DNA of 64,000 nucleotides, taken from the NCBI GenBank assembly GCA_024195265.1, contig JAJLRJ010000003.1:30498227-30562226 (forward strand), given 5' to 3'. Within the stretch, counting starts at the first letter, position 1. Every line of letters starts with the position of its first letter. Of the stretch, positions 21,301 through 31,309 are shown one piece after another. The stretch comes from Dendrophyllia cribrosa (taxonomy: Eukaryota > Cnidaria > Anthozoa > Scleractinia > Dendrophylliidae). The notes beneath the pieces were generated by a model that made no database searches, was not told the DNA's origin, and was given only the letters and a program-made list of their open reading frames with translations. The translations under genes were made by a program, and so were the position numbers.

Positions 21301-24300
21301 TACAACCAGAATTACTTCCGGTCGCTATTAGGACTTAGTGGACTTAGTCCTGCGCGTTCCCGCGCATGGCATAGATAATTATCACAGGCATTGTGTCAAA
21401 TCGTTTAGTTTGCACATTTCTTCGTTGTTCGTGTCTTCGCTGTTCATTTCTTGATTTCACCGTTAAGCCAGGATCTTCAATGTCAGGTACATATTTCGCG
21501 TTTCTTTCGTTTCTTTCTTCATATATTGTAACACAGATTTGTATTTTATGTTCTAGAAACCACTAGTATGGAGAATGGCTAAGTTTATGATGTTGTAATT
21601 TCGTGAAATATACTATACCGCCAAGTTTCTACTGGTGCGTTCATTACAACAAGGTTAACTTCAGCCTGATTTCCACACAAAGACCAGGTTACTAAGTAGA
21701 AACTGTAAAATGGACTATTAGGTGTAATTGCACTTGACTCTATAACTGGGATTGACTATCACCAGGATTGTTGACACACTTGCCAGTCACCAACGCAACC
21801 AGACGATCACACTAGACAGGCTAACGCTAATGAAGAAAATTACTAATGCAGAACGGGTCTTCTTATCTTAGCTTTTACCTACCAGCTCCGGTAATAATGA
21901 ATACACTGTTTATAAATGTGGTACATTACCTCTAACATTGACCGCCGGGACCTGGGGTCTGCTGGTTGGAAATGCTCTCGTGGCTCTAGCAGGCTGTTCA
22001 TGTGGTCGGTGTTCTCTATATTTATCTGTATTAGGACAAAAATCATTTTTCATTTGCCCATTTTGAATTCTTTAGTTTTGTAATGTATACTGCCATAAAG
22101 TGATAAACTAAAAACAGCAATAGGGATGACGTAATGATACCGCAACTGTCACAACAGGTGCCCTGTAGCACCTCAATGGATTTCAAGTCAAGGAAAATTA
22201 AAATGAAAAGATGTCACCTTTTCTGAAACAAAATAATTGTATTGGCCGGCATTTGTGGTCACGATACGGTTTGGTGATTTGAGCGTAGGAAGTTGTCAAA
22301 ATTTGATGCCGGTAACTCGCGGCCTGCTCGGTATTTACTAATCTTTCACGAGCCAGTGGATAAATGCCAATCCAGAGGATAAAATATATCAGTTTTGTTT
22401 TATCCGTTTCACGAGAAGAATATAACCACTGGAAAAAAGAACTCCTCTCTTTAAAGAACCTAGCACTCAACGGACTGAGATGTGTATCGGCGAATTTATA
22501 GTTGTCGGGAGTGACGGCATCAGATCTAAAACTTCCAACTTTGTGACACTTTGTATCCATCTGAACAGTTACGGTTATACAATCATAAGTAAACAAAGTA
22601 TTATTTGATGCATGCGACAACGGACGAAACAGAAACTACAAGAAAATGAGACAAAACGCTCCCTAAGTACTATTTACAATATGAGTGGCGATGTTGTATC
22701 GGATTTACAATCTCGAGCCGAAGGCGAGAGATTGTGAATCCGATACAACATTGCCACGAATATTGTAAAGTACTTATGATATTTTACACTCCATTGTTAT
22801 GCAAACATTTTCTATTGTTTCTGAAAACCGACGTGGATAAGGTTATGTAACACACTGTTAATGAACAAGCTTTTTCTTTTTTAAACAACAATAACGTGGA
22901 TAAGGTTATGTAACACTCTGTTCCTGAATAACCTTTTCTTTTTTAAACAATAGTGTTTTGTGGGCGAAAAATCGAGACAAATTTGAATATTCACTTCGGT
23001 ATAGCTGCTCAGCCAGAGGAGTCATAACAAGCATGGCTCGTCAGTTTAGGAAACCAAAAAGTCCTAAAGAGGAGGACTCTTGGTTGAAAGAAACTGTTCC
23101 TCGTAATACTAGGAACAGCACTAAATGGAGTGTTAAAATATTTGAAGAGTGGCAGAATACTCGTAAAAATAAAGTAGCCAAAAACGAGTCGGTTGGATTT
23201 CCCTGTAATCTGGAAGAGATCCAAGATGTAACGGTTCCAATCACTGAACTGTCACCTGCATCTCTGAACTTTTGGCTGACCAAATGCCATCGTCATCAAG
23301 TAATTTTGATATTCCAGATGACGTTCTAGCTAACATTACTTTGCCATCGTCATCAAGTAATTTTGATATTCCAGATGACGTTCTAGCTAACATTACTTTA
23401 CCATCGTCATCAAGTAATTTTGATATTCCAGATGACGTTCTAGCTAACATTACTTTGCCATCGTCATCAAGGAGTTTGCCAATGAATATTGTAAAGAATG
23501 TTGCAAGCAATGCAGTTTTTAACAACTGCACTATTAATTTCAATTTCAAGTAAAGTAAGATACATTTGTAACAATAAAGCAGTTCAGTCAAAAAATTAAA
23601 TGTGGATTTTAATTGCGAGCTGTTCTGCATCGTTCATACAGAAAAATCTATTAGTATTCTGTTTATACAGAATACTAATAGATCTATTAGTATTCTGTAT
23701 ATACAGAATACTAATAGATCTATTAGTATTCTGTATATATACAGAATACTAATTAAGGTCATTATTTATTGTATTAATTCATCAACCCCAACATTTCCCT
23801 GCTGACTATTCAAACCCTCCCCGTGCTTTCAACTACTTGGGATTATTATCGGGTATACAAGTATGTTCACGTGAACTTAATGCTGCGCAGAGATTGGACA
23901 GAAACCTTATGAATTATTAATGAATATTATAAATGATCGATACCCTCACCTTTATAATGAGGCCACCTTTGAAAAACAATAGGATCGCTGAGAATGTCAG
24001 CGGTCAGAGATGCTGCCATTAAACTGGCAAATCGTCTCCAAGGTTCTTCTCCAGAATTGTTCCCGTCTGCGTATTCCGAGATGCCTTTAATGATAATCCA
24101 CTCAATTTCCAGGTCATGTGCTGCTGTGTAAAGGCCTAACGACAAAATTAAGGAAAAGGAGTCGTGATACGGTCTGTATAAAACGGATTTCCTTGTGTTG
24201 AGATGAGATGAGACGATAACTACTCCCTGGGAGCACGAAAGAGCCGAGTGAAGTAAGAATGAGTCGGCGATCGAATGACACCCGGGCTAACAAAGCTGAC

Positions 24301-25640
24301 AAAGTGTGGGCATTTTATATCTTTTCCATTAAAGACTTGGAACAGCGCAAGATTCATGAACCTAAACCGAAATTTACGCACAACAACTATACACAAAATT
24401 GCAATTCATATAAAAAGGGTCCGTAGAGTTTAGAGTAGTTCCTTGACAAGTGCTCTGGGTGCGGTTGTTCGAAAGCCGATTAACGCTAACCCAGGATTAA
24501 AACTTAACCGAGGATTTCATTTATCTTGTTAGAAGTGTTTTCAAAAGCTAATTATAAGTTACGTGCGAAGACAAGTCAGAGACGAAACTAAAGGGCAAAA
24601 ATACTTTAGAAAAATCTCCATTGATTAATTGCTAACCTTGGGTTAGCTTAACCGCGCTTTGAACAACCCGGCCCTGGACTACTGTCAAAACCTGCCTAAT
24701 ACGCTTTGCTTGCTGCCGTGATTCAATTAATATAGCCGGGTCTCAATAAACGTTTGACTCCATTTGTAAGGGTTATTGCTTCCTTAGATTTCTTAAGTAT
24801 TTTTCTACGAGAATAGATGCCGGGATGGAGGGAGATAGCTACAGCCTCATCGCGATCTCCCACTTCATCAAGAACGTCAGTGTGTGACAAGCCTTAAGAA
24901 CGTTTGCGTAGGAGGCTTCTAAGGAAGAGAACAAGCTATATTTGTTTAAATCTTACCTTCGCCCTCCATTTCTATAGCAACACCTTCAGGAAATCGCTGA
25001 ACGAGTTGTGCACATCGTTCTCGACTTTGCACCTTCTCCGGACCGCTTAAAAACACGCCATCGCGGTGTACTGTCACGTCTAATTCTCTACGAGAGTGTT
25101 TCAAAGGTGCTTCCCAGCTATCACCAACATGTTTAATGAGATTTGCAAGATGCTTTTTCAGAGGTGCACTGTGGCCACGTTCCTGAATTCCATTCTTTGT
25201 GACTTTGGTGGGTGCATATGTTATTAGCTTTGCAGAGACTATCACATCTCCTAGCTTAGCTTTCTCGCCGTTCAAGCTTCCACAGTAACCTACACTGAAA
25301 ACAGCTTTGGGCCTTAACGCTTCGACAGCGTTTTTCACAACAACTACAGAACCACCAGGAACGGTAGAACCCTCATTACATTTCATCAAAGCAATTTTTA
25401 GATTCAGCGCTTCATCGTCACCTATATCCCCGAAGTACACGTATCCGAGGTTTTCGAGATAACTTTTATGGAACCCCGGATTCAGATGCGAAAGACAACT
25501 TAAAAATTCACAATCTTTCACTGTCAGTAACAGAATGTCAATTGGCAGCTGGTTATCATCCCAGGGTTTTGACTTTTTCGGAAGTTTTTTTTCTCGAGTA
25601 GGTTAATATCGACCTCTGGTGGATGGCATGTGCTCGCCAT
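18380..25640 (-). CDS. Nucleoside-phosphorylase-like / death-domain protein, frame broken
   Basis: Three exons on the minus strand: 25640-24957, 24135-23950 and 18657-18380, in matching phase (donors GAAG|GTAAGA and AAAG|GTGAGG; acceptors TTAG and GTAG). Exons 1-2 encode a PNP_UDP-type nucleoside phosphorylase fold, with VFSVGYCGSL, VAIEMEGEGLYTAA across the splice, and IIIKGISEYAD. Exon 3 encodes a death domain (LLGDNWDKLGRRLGF ... ALEMLMAW) and ends in a stop. In cnidarians this pairing suggests an immune adaptor or a nucleotide-sensing effector, which is inference. The start ATG (25640) and the phosphorylase frame are separated by an A8 run (25585-25592) that leaves them one base out of frame. 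The intact product would be about 382 residues. Intron 2 is 5.3 kb, full of repeats, and could hide another exon. Confidence 0.8.
18690..19211. mobile_element. TTAA-flanked element with ~110-bp inverted ends
   Basis: A 522-bp element in intron 2 of the death-domain gene, with arms of about 110 bp (from GGAGGCTCGACTCAG inward, mirrored at the right). It is flanked by TTAA at 18686-18689 and 19212-19215. Its left TTAA is only 26 bp from the AG of the death-domain exon acceptor. Confidence 0.8.
19436..19525. repeat. Foldback repeat
   Basis: Two almost exact inverted arms of about 42 bp (TTCTTCCATCT...CCTCTT and its complement) around a 4-base loop. It lies inside intron 2 of the death-domain gene. 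Confidence 0.75.
19843..20265. repeat. 214-bp tandem duplication
   Basis: Two direct copies start at AACTGGTGGCAACTGCAG (19843 and 20057). They differ by a few substitutions and small deletions. The unit does not encode a conserved protein. Confidence 0.8.
20300..20451. mobile_element. MITE with GGGGCCGGATTCACGAA ends
   Basis: A 152-bp inverted-repeat element. It opens GGGGCCGGATTCACGAA and closes with an imperfect complement (TTCGTGCGGATCCGGCCCC). The arms continue inward through TTAAGACATATCC and its mirror GGATATGTCTTAA. No target duplication is obvious. Confidence 0.75.
20452..22663. other. Intronic DNA, nothing recognised
   Basis: Part of the large intron of the death-domain gene. A 140-codon minus-strand frame (22620-22198) exists but shows no family resemblance or splice support. 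I regard it as chance or repeat-derived. Confidence 0.45.
22664..22777. repeat. Hairpin element
   Basis: Inverted arms of about 50 bp (TAAGTACTATTTACAATA ... and its imperfect mirror). The loop has CGAGCCGAAGGCGAG, a motif like the loops of the hairpins at 47.6 kb and 57.8 kb, so these may be distant relatives. Confidence 0.7.
22829..22951. repeat. Direct repeat pair, ~60 bp
   Basis: ACGTGGATAAGGTTATGTAA begins each unit (about 22829 and 22893), and both end with a TTTTCTTTTTTAAACAA-type tract. The pair lies directly upstream of the Crypton-like remnant and may be part of its 5' region. Confidence 0.65.
23033..23553 (+). pseudogene. Crypton/ZMYM-like recombinase, internal deletion
   Basis: The ATG at 23033 opens a frame with WLKETVPRNTRNSTKWSVKI, then VPITELSPASLNFWLTK. 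This resembles the N-terminal region of tyrosine-recombinase-derived proteins (Crypton, ZMYM/QRICH1 group). At about 23284 it runs into a different frame encoding 19-residue repeats and the tail MNIVKNVASNAVFNNCTINF, typical of the C-terminus of such proteins. The catalytic middle is absent and the two halves are out of frame, so this is a deletion derivative. It sits in intron 2 of the death-domain gene on the opposite strand. Family assignment is from memory. Confidence 0.5.
23287..23471 (+). repeat. 57-bp coding tandem repeat (3.2 copies)
   Basis: Three almost identical 57-bp units start at 23287, 23344 and 23401, with a partial fourth at 23458. Each encodes 19 residues with the core SSSNFDIPDDVLANITL. 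The length is a multiple of three, so the repeat stays in frame with the C-terminal tail of the Crypton-like remnant. Confidence 0.9.
23646..23756. repeat. Triple tandem palindrome
   Basis: Three consecutive copies of a palindrome centred on TATTAGTATTCTGT...ACAGAATACTAATA, joined by AGATC. Each copy can form a cruciform of about 16 bp per arm. Confidence 0.85.
24453..24678. mobile_element. MITE, GGTTGTTC family, copy 1
   Basis: About 226 bp inside intron 1 of the phosphorylase/death-domain gene. The ends carry GGTTGTTCGAA and TTGAACAACCCGGCCCTGGA. Internal TTAACC/GGTTAA motifs mirror each other. An inverted copy lies at 61584-61826. Confidence 0.75.
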
Positions 25641-26615
25641 TTTGCGAAAACCTTTTTTGACGACTTAATTCCTGAAAAAGAATTCAAAGGTTAAAATTAA
25701 ACAAATGAACTTTGTCTTACAAATGTGACAAAGTGTGACCCTCAGAATTCTTTAGTTATCGGACTTCACTGAGAATGTAACTTAAGGGGGTTTCGTCGGG
25801 ATCAGGGTCCCAAAGGGTTTTAGAGCTTCAGGCCCAAAATAGCGGGCCGGGCTATAAGGCACCAAGGCCAAAACGAACGGGGCTTTTTCAGGGCCCCGGG
25901 TTCCAGACAATGTCCAGAGGGGAAAATGGGGCTTCGGGGCTAAAAAACAAATAATCAGGGCTCTAGGACTCCAGGGACCCCTCCCCCTACCTCTCCCTTT
26001 GGGATCCCGGGGGTGGTCGCTGAAGAAAGCTGGTCACTTACGAGGGTGATTGCAAGTAGAGGTTCAAATGATAATTGCGAAGTTTATGAGCTCGCAATAT
26101 GTGCCAAGTTGAGCAATTTCCATGAAAATTATTTTGAGTGCGTGATTAATTTAAAAAATGCATGGAAACCAATTTCCTTCCTTGTTTTAATTGAGTTACT
26201 GAAAATGCTTGAGGAACACCCCGTGCTAATTGAAGCTGAGTCAGTTATGCGCGGTTATACCACGTCAGTGATGTTTCCAATTCGTTTGGTTTCACACCAG
26301 GGCTTCAAAGTATATCCTAAATGCACTTAAAACCAACTTTAAATGTGAACAAGTAAAATGAACAAACTTGAACCCCACTTTGTGACTATGGAAACGTGTC
26401 TATTTCGAAGGAGCCGAAGTACGTCGCCAAGTGTGATCTGCAAGGCATGTGCATAGTGATTGACAGCTTATGTTCCAAGTAGATACACACTAAAGTATTA
26501 TTCAATGTCAATCGTATAAAAAAGTAAATTAAAGGGCTTGTATGGGAATTTTGCAAACAGATTTTTATGCGATGTACAGTAAGAATACGGAAAGGTGCAA
26601 CTACAGAATGCAGGG
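25641..26615. other. Upstream of phosphorylase gene; GC-rich low-complexity block
   Basis: 25790-26010 is unusually G/C-rich, with many GGGCC and CCCGGG steps, and may be a degenerate repeat. The 105-codon plus-strand frame after it (26013-26330) lacks an ATG start and any recognisable domain. The promoter of the minus-strand gene should lie here, but I cannot identify it. Confidence 0.4.
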
Positions 26616-26800
26616 CCACTTTTTATCGTATACCAAACGAGCTGGCTCGTTTGGCTCGGCAGTGGAGTAAAGAACGAGAAATAATTGATATACTCGCTAA
26701 CGTTTTGGGTCTATGTATTTAGTGGCTCGTTTGGCTCGGCAGTGGAGAGCAAACGAGCCAAAGGAGCCAGCTCATTTCAGTGGTATACGGTAAAAAGTGG
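26616..26800. mobile_element. MITE with CCACTTTTTA ends
   Basis: A 185-bp element with inverted ends of about 20 bp (CCACTTTTTATCGTATACCA and its near-mirror). Inside are two direct copies of GGCTCGTTTGGCTCGGCAGT and an inverted GCAAACGAGCC block. Confidence 0.75.
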
Positions 26801-28263
26801 AAAATTTCTCAATAACTAGAATGTTTTTGCCCTGGTGTTCCTTTACTTAACTTTGTATAACTTGCTGTCTGCAGTGGAGTCAAGCGGGTTTTAGTCTACA
26901 ACGCTCACGACCTTTGGGCTCGTCACGCGCTCCTACGGACCGTGAGTTTTCGCTTCCTTTCTTTTCCAACCGTACAAAGACGCACGGCCTTTCTATTCTA
27001 AAGAAATTTTTCGGATTCCTATCTAAGTAGAAATTATTTTGTATTTTCCATTCAAAACTAAAATGAAGACGATCGACTCTGTAGCTTGAAGGTGTAATCT
27101 ACAAATACCTATTAACAGGACGGAGAATCATGCAGTAGAAGACCGTAGAAGACCGTTGTCTCTTCAATATGTTAATTTTAGATCACTTATGATCGATCAC
27201 GCCACATTATAACTACTTCAAGTCTCTCACCGTCTGACGCCAAAACCAAAGTTGGAAGTTAAACAGTTTTCGAAATTGCACGGCTCTGTCTTTTGGGAAA
27301 TTACCTGAATGGCATAGTGCTCTCATAATAATCTTTATTTGGGTGCGTGATATTTTATATTTCAGTGACACGAATGCCAATGACGCAGTATACCTGAGTA
27401 TACACGATATATAAACTTTTTCAGTTATGAACATATAAGTTAAGGTTTCTGTTAAATTTAAGTGATTGTTAAGGCTGAGAGAATATATAGGACGTTACAA
27501 CAAACTGTATGCGGTAAAATTACACTTATCGTCGACGGGAATTTGTTATCAAAAGCAGACATTTTAATGTATACGGAAGTATATCGGAAAGGTAGTTACA
27601 ACACGTTCAAACCTAGGACACGCTACAAGTAGAACATGTCGACAAAAATAACAGATAATTACCTCAAAAGATGCCAAATAAACTGCTATAACTTCATTTT
27701 CCAACTCAAGAAGTCGTCAAATGAGGCTGTTGATTAAAAGAGAGCGAGAACATTATCACGTTACTGTGATTTCGAATGTCGTCAGAAAGATTGTCCAGTT
27801 GCGTGAGGCAAAGCGGAAATTATGGGGTATTGTTGTCTTGGAAACAAGCTAGGCCATCCTGAAAAAGTGATCTGTGTCAAAGATGGCGGCCAGCGATATG
27901 TGTCCCCCCCCCCCCCCCCCCCCCCCCCCCCACCCTCCTCTCTAAAGTCCAAATTCTCGCACAAATTATGCTTTTCGCTGCGAGGAAAAATTCTAATATC
28001 GCCCTCGCACTAAAGGAAACACCATTTGGTCTTGGAATCTTTGTACGACTTCCCGAAGAAGTTACTATAAGCGATATTTATAGCGGTCGTGGATGCCATA
28101 GATCACTCGAATAATCGTATGCTGTTCTTATTGTTTCGCTAAAACTTTTGTTTCTTGACCTCAAAGAAAACAGCGATGTTTTAAATATTGTCCACAGTTG
28201 TATCAACGGAGTGAGAGTATTTGACTTAGCGAAGATTTTGTATGCCGTGTAAATCGAGCGTGT
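26801..28263. other. Intergenic; poly-C run at 27905-27931
   Basis: No gene recognised. A C homopolymer of nearly 30 bases produces glycine- or proline-rich artefactual frames on the two strands. Confidence 0.55.
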
Positions 28264-28700
28264 AGTGATATGTAGGAAATGTGTTTCCCCCTCAAGCAGT
28301 TGTCCGAGTCATGTTTATTTGTGTTTGATTTTCATATATCATAAAACGTGTAAAGGAAAGGCATATCACTATCAGTATTTTGGAGGGTATTTTTTTATAG
28401 TGGATGGCATTGAAAAAAATCCGCCTCTGATCAAGGGAAACACATATCACTGTCTCAGTCCTTCTAGTGATATGTGTTTCCCCCTCAAGCATGTCAAGCA
28501 TTGTCTAGCGTTGACCGATTTATTCGTGTTTGATTTTCATACATCGTAAAACGTATTATTTAAGGATAGGCATACCATTATTTTGGACGGTATTTTTTAG
28601 TGGATGGCATTAAAAAGAATCTCCTAAACAAGGGAAACACATATCACTGCCCTAGTCCTTTGTAGTGATATGTGTTTCCCCTGAACACGCTGATATTGTC
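28264..28700. repeat. Two tandem units bounded by GTGATATGTGTTTCCCC
   Basis: Two units of about 190 bp. Each opens with a GTGATATGT/GTGTTTCCCC motif and closes with GGGAAACACATATCACT, so each unit has short inverted ends. Internal GTTTGATTTTCATA and AGTGGATGGCATT motifs align between units. Degenerate extra ends occur at 29350-29420, after the MITE at 28743. Confidence 0.75.
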
Positions 28701-28742
28701 CGCCGGTTCGATTTTCGAAGAGGACGTTGCTATTCAGAGTAT

Positions 28743-29198
28743 AAGGGCCCGATTATATGAGCCGGGCTGGCCCGGTTAGCTGAGATGGCCCATTTTACCG
28801 AGATAACTTTCAGCCCGGTGTTACATGAAGCGAGTCAACGGTTTTGGCTGAAAGCGGTTGTTTTGAAAATGGCGCCAAGCGTAATTTTCTGCATTTTAGC
28901 TCATTTACTTCGTGCTTACTCACTCTTGTGTACCTCTTTATCATTTAAAGAGAAAAAGGGCCATTTACAGGCGAGCAGGTTTGCTCAGAGGCAATTTTTT
29001 TTTGCTATCCCGGTAAACGCGATTACATGGAAAATTTTCAGCCCGGTTAGCCGGGATCCCGGCATCGTGATACCAGGATCCCGGCTAACCGCGCTGGCCT
29101 GGTTGTCATATAATCGCAAAGTTGATTTTTGCTGCGTTTAACAGGCGTGCCGAGATCTCGGCAAACCGGGCCAGCCCGGCTCATATAATCGGGCCCTT
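28743..29198. mobile_element. MITE with GGGCCCGATTATATGAGCC ends
   Basis: A 456-bp element with inverted ends of about 33 bp (AAGGGCCCGATTATATGAGC / mirror). Internal CAGCCCGGTTAGCCGGGAT and its mirror, together with GATTACATG motifs, relate it to the palindromic element at 4402-4866. It separates the tandem units at 28264-28700 from their related fragments at 29350. Confidence 0.8.
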
Positions 29199-31309
29199 GC
29201 TTGAGCGAACACTACGGCTCCTTTGTAGTAAAATTTGTGAATTCGCTCTCGCTGGACCAGCTGCCATTTTAGAAAACTGCAAACTCACACCCGATCCACC
29301 ATTTTGTGTTGAAGGCTTGGATACATAGCTTCAGTGTTTTGTGTTTCCCTACCGGGGAAACACATATAACTACTGATATGTGTTCGGGGGAACATATATC
29401 ACGGGGAAACACATATCACTGTGACACCGGCATAATCCGACAGACCTAGGCCTCACTTTTTGAGTGAGCTTACATGAAGTGTAATCTCACTCTATGTCAT
29501 GGGAAGTGTCCGTAAGTCCGTGGTAGTCCAATCTTCGGGTTGTCTTCGGTATCACGGCGCCTGGTCTCGAACAGATATTAGAGAACTTAAGATCCACGAC
29601 GAACGAGACGACGAGTAATCAGTACCAGTAATCAGGCACAGCATTCAAGCAATGTGTCTATTGTTTTCACGTAAAGAGTTTTTCAGATGTTTTGAAGGTG
29701 TAGACAAAATCTTCGCCAACGAAAGGTTCTCTAAATCACCGAGATGTAGTTTTAAAGACAGCTGTGATGGCCGCCGAGTGACTTGTGCAGTCCAGCATTG
29801 CGAATTGCTCAATGTACAACATCTGGCAATCCATAACCCTGTCTCAGGGTCATATAATTCCCTTCTGGGAACAAAATATTTCCTTCGGGAAACGATGAAT
29901 TCTCTTCGGAGAACAAATAATGTCTTTAGAGACACAAATCTGGGTTAAGTGCTGGTACACTAAAACGTTGAAATGTTATTGTTTGAAAACGTTGAAAAGT
30001 TATTGTTTGAAAACGTTGATGTTACAAAGTTTAAAATGTAAGTTAACTATATACTTGTTACAGCGAACCTACATTCCAAAAAAACTTGAGAATAAATGTT
30101 AATGTTTTACTGTTATTGTTGGCAATGCTGATACTGTATGCAAACAGCTACATGCTATAAGCACCAACCAGGGCTCAATTTCATAAAACTTTTACAGCTG
30201 TAATTTACAAGTGTAGTTATTGTTTCAGACCTCTGAAACAATAGCTACAAGCGTAAAAGTTTTATTAAATTGATCTTTAAATTTATATATTTTGATTAAA
30301 AGATAACATTACCTGCCTTGAGTAAAATGGTGTCAATCTTTACTGTCAGTATGGGGTTTTACCACTCCTTACATGTGAAACCCGACCACGTTTGTTTGTC
30401 AGACACTGTTTTAAATAAACACCTATTTCAAATAGGCACCCATCCTTGTGTAAATCCATGTGTGGTAGATCTAGAATTTTGTTCATGTTCACAGTTACAG
30501 TACTTCCTCTATTAAGTGGTCATTTCTCAAAAACCCAAAATATGTATTCACCAGTCCTTTACTGGAAATGGTTCTCAAGGTCCTGAGAGTTTCAGCTTAA
30601 CAGAGGGACTGCTGTATATGATTTACATTTTTTTTTCAGAAATTTGCTAATATGATAACTTTGATGATGACAATGATGATAACTCGGTCCTTGTAGTGAC
30701 ATTACATAGCGTGACAAAAAACGATACCAAATTAACGAACGATCTTCCAGTCCAACAAAACAAAAAATCATCCTCGACAAACCAAGATACTTTTCCAATA
30801 CAGAAGCTCTTGAGACGTTAAGTTGCAAGCCACAATGGTGCTTGGTGGACATGTATTTTTATCACATCTCTTGGACTTGGAACACTTGCACCAGTTATAC
30901 AGTCAATGAACCATTTTTTAAGTTGTGCTTCCATACCTGTGACAGTACCACATTATATCGTTAAATAGTTTTTATAAAAAAAAAACAGAGGCAGACAGCC
31001 TATGGTGTATTTCTCATTTAGCTTAATATCTTTGACAGTAACATTTTCGACATCACAAATTATGTCTCTAGATATTTCCGTGCAAATTTTCATCGTAAGC
31101 TCACTCATGTACGCATTGCGGACCTATTTTTATATAGGAGAACCAGCAAAATTCTCCCATCCCCACCCTATAGAGTATCATTTCCCGCCTTTTGTTTTTG
31201 TCTGGAACATGCGCGCGCGCGAGAGTGCACCGGAAGCGAAAAGTCATTGACAGTTGGGAAGATAATATAGCTAGACTTGAGTTCTTCATCCTCACTGAGT
31301 TTTTCCGCG
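29199..31309. other. Intergenic; upstream region of L3HYPDH
   Basis: No gene recognised. It holds remnants of the 28264 family (29350-29420) and a short tandem AAAACGTTGA repeat near 29961-30020. Just upstream of L3HYPDH is a CG-rich patch with GCGCGCGCGCGAG (31211-31223), the most likely promoter area. Confidence 0.45.

Noticed and set aside
22198..22620. 140-codon minus-strand frame
   Set aside because: No family resemblance, lies inside an intron of another gene, and looks like transcribed repeat DNA.
27782..28013. Gly-rich / Pro-rich frames around 27.9 kb
   Set aside because: Translation of a long C homopolymer; similar artefacts occur at 44.3, 49.3 and 56.8 kb.
28264..28700. CRISPR-like array
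   Set aside because: Only two ~190-bp units with inverted ends in a eukaryotic context; no regular short spacers.
31277..31309. Upstream TTG start for L3HYPDH adding 11 residues
   Set aside because: Serine-rich extension without an ATG; the ATG at 31310 starts where the family's N-terminus is expected.
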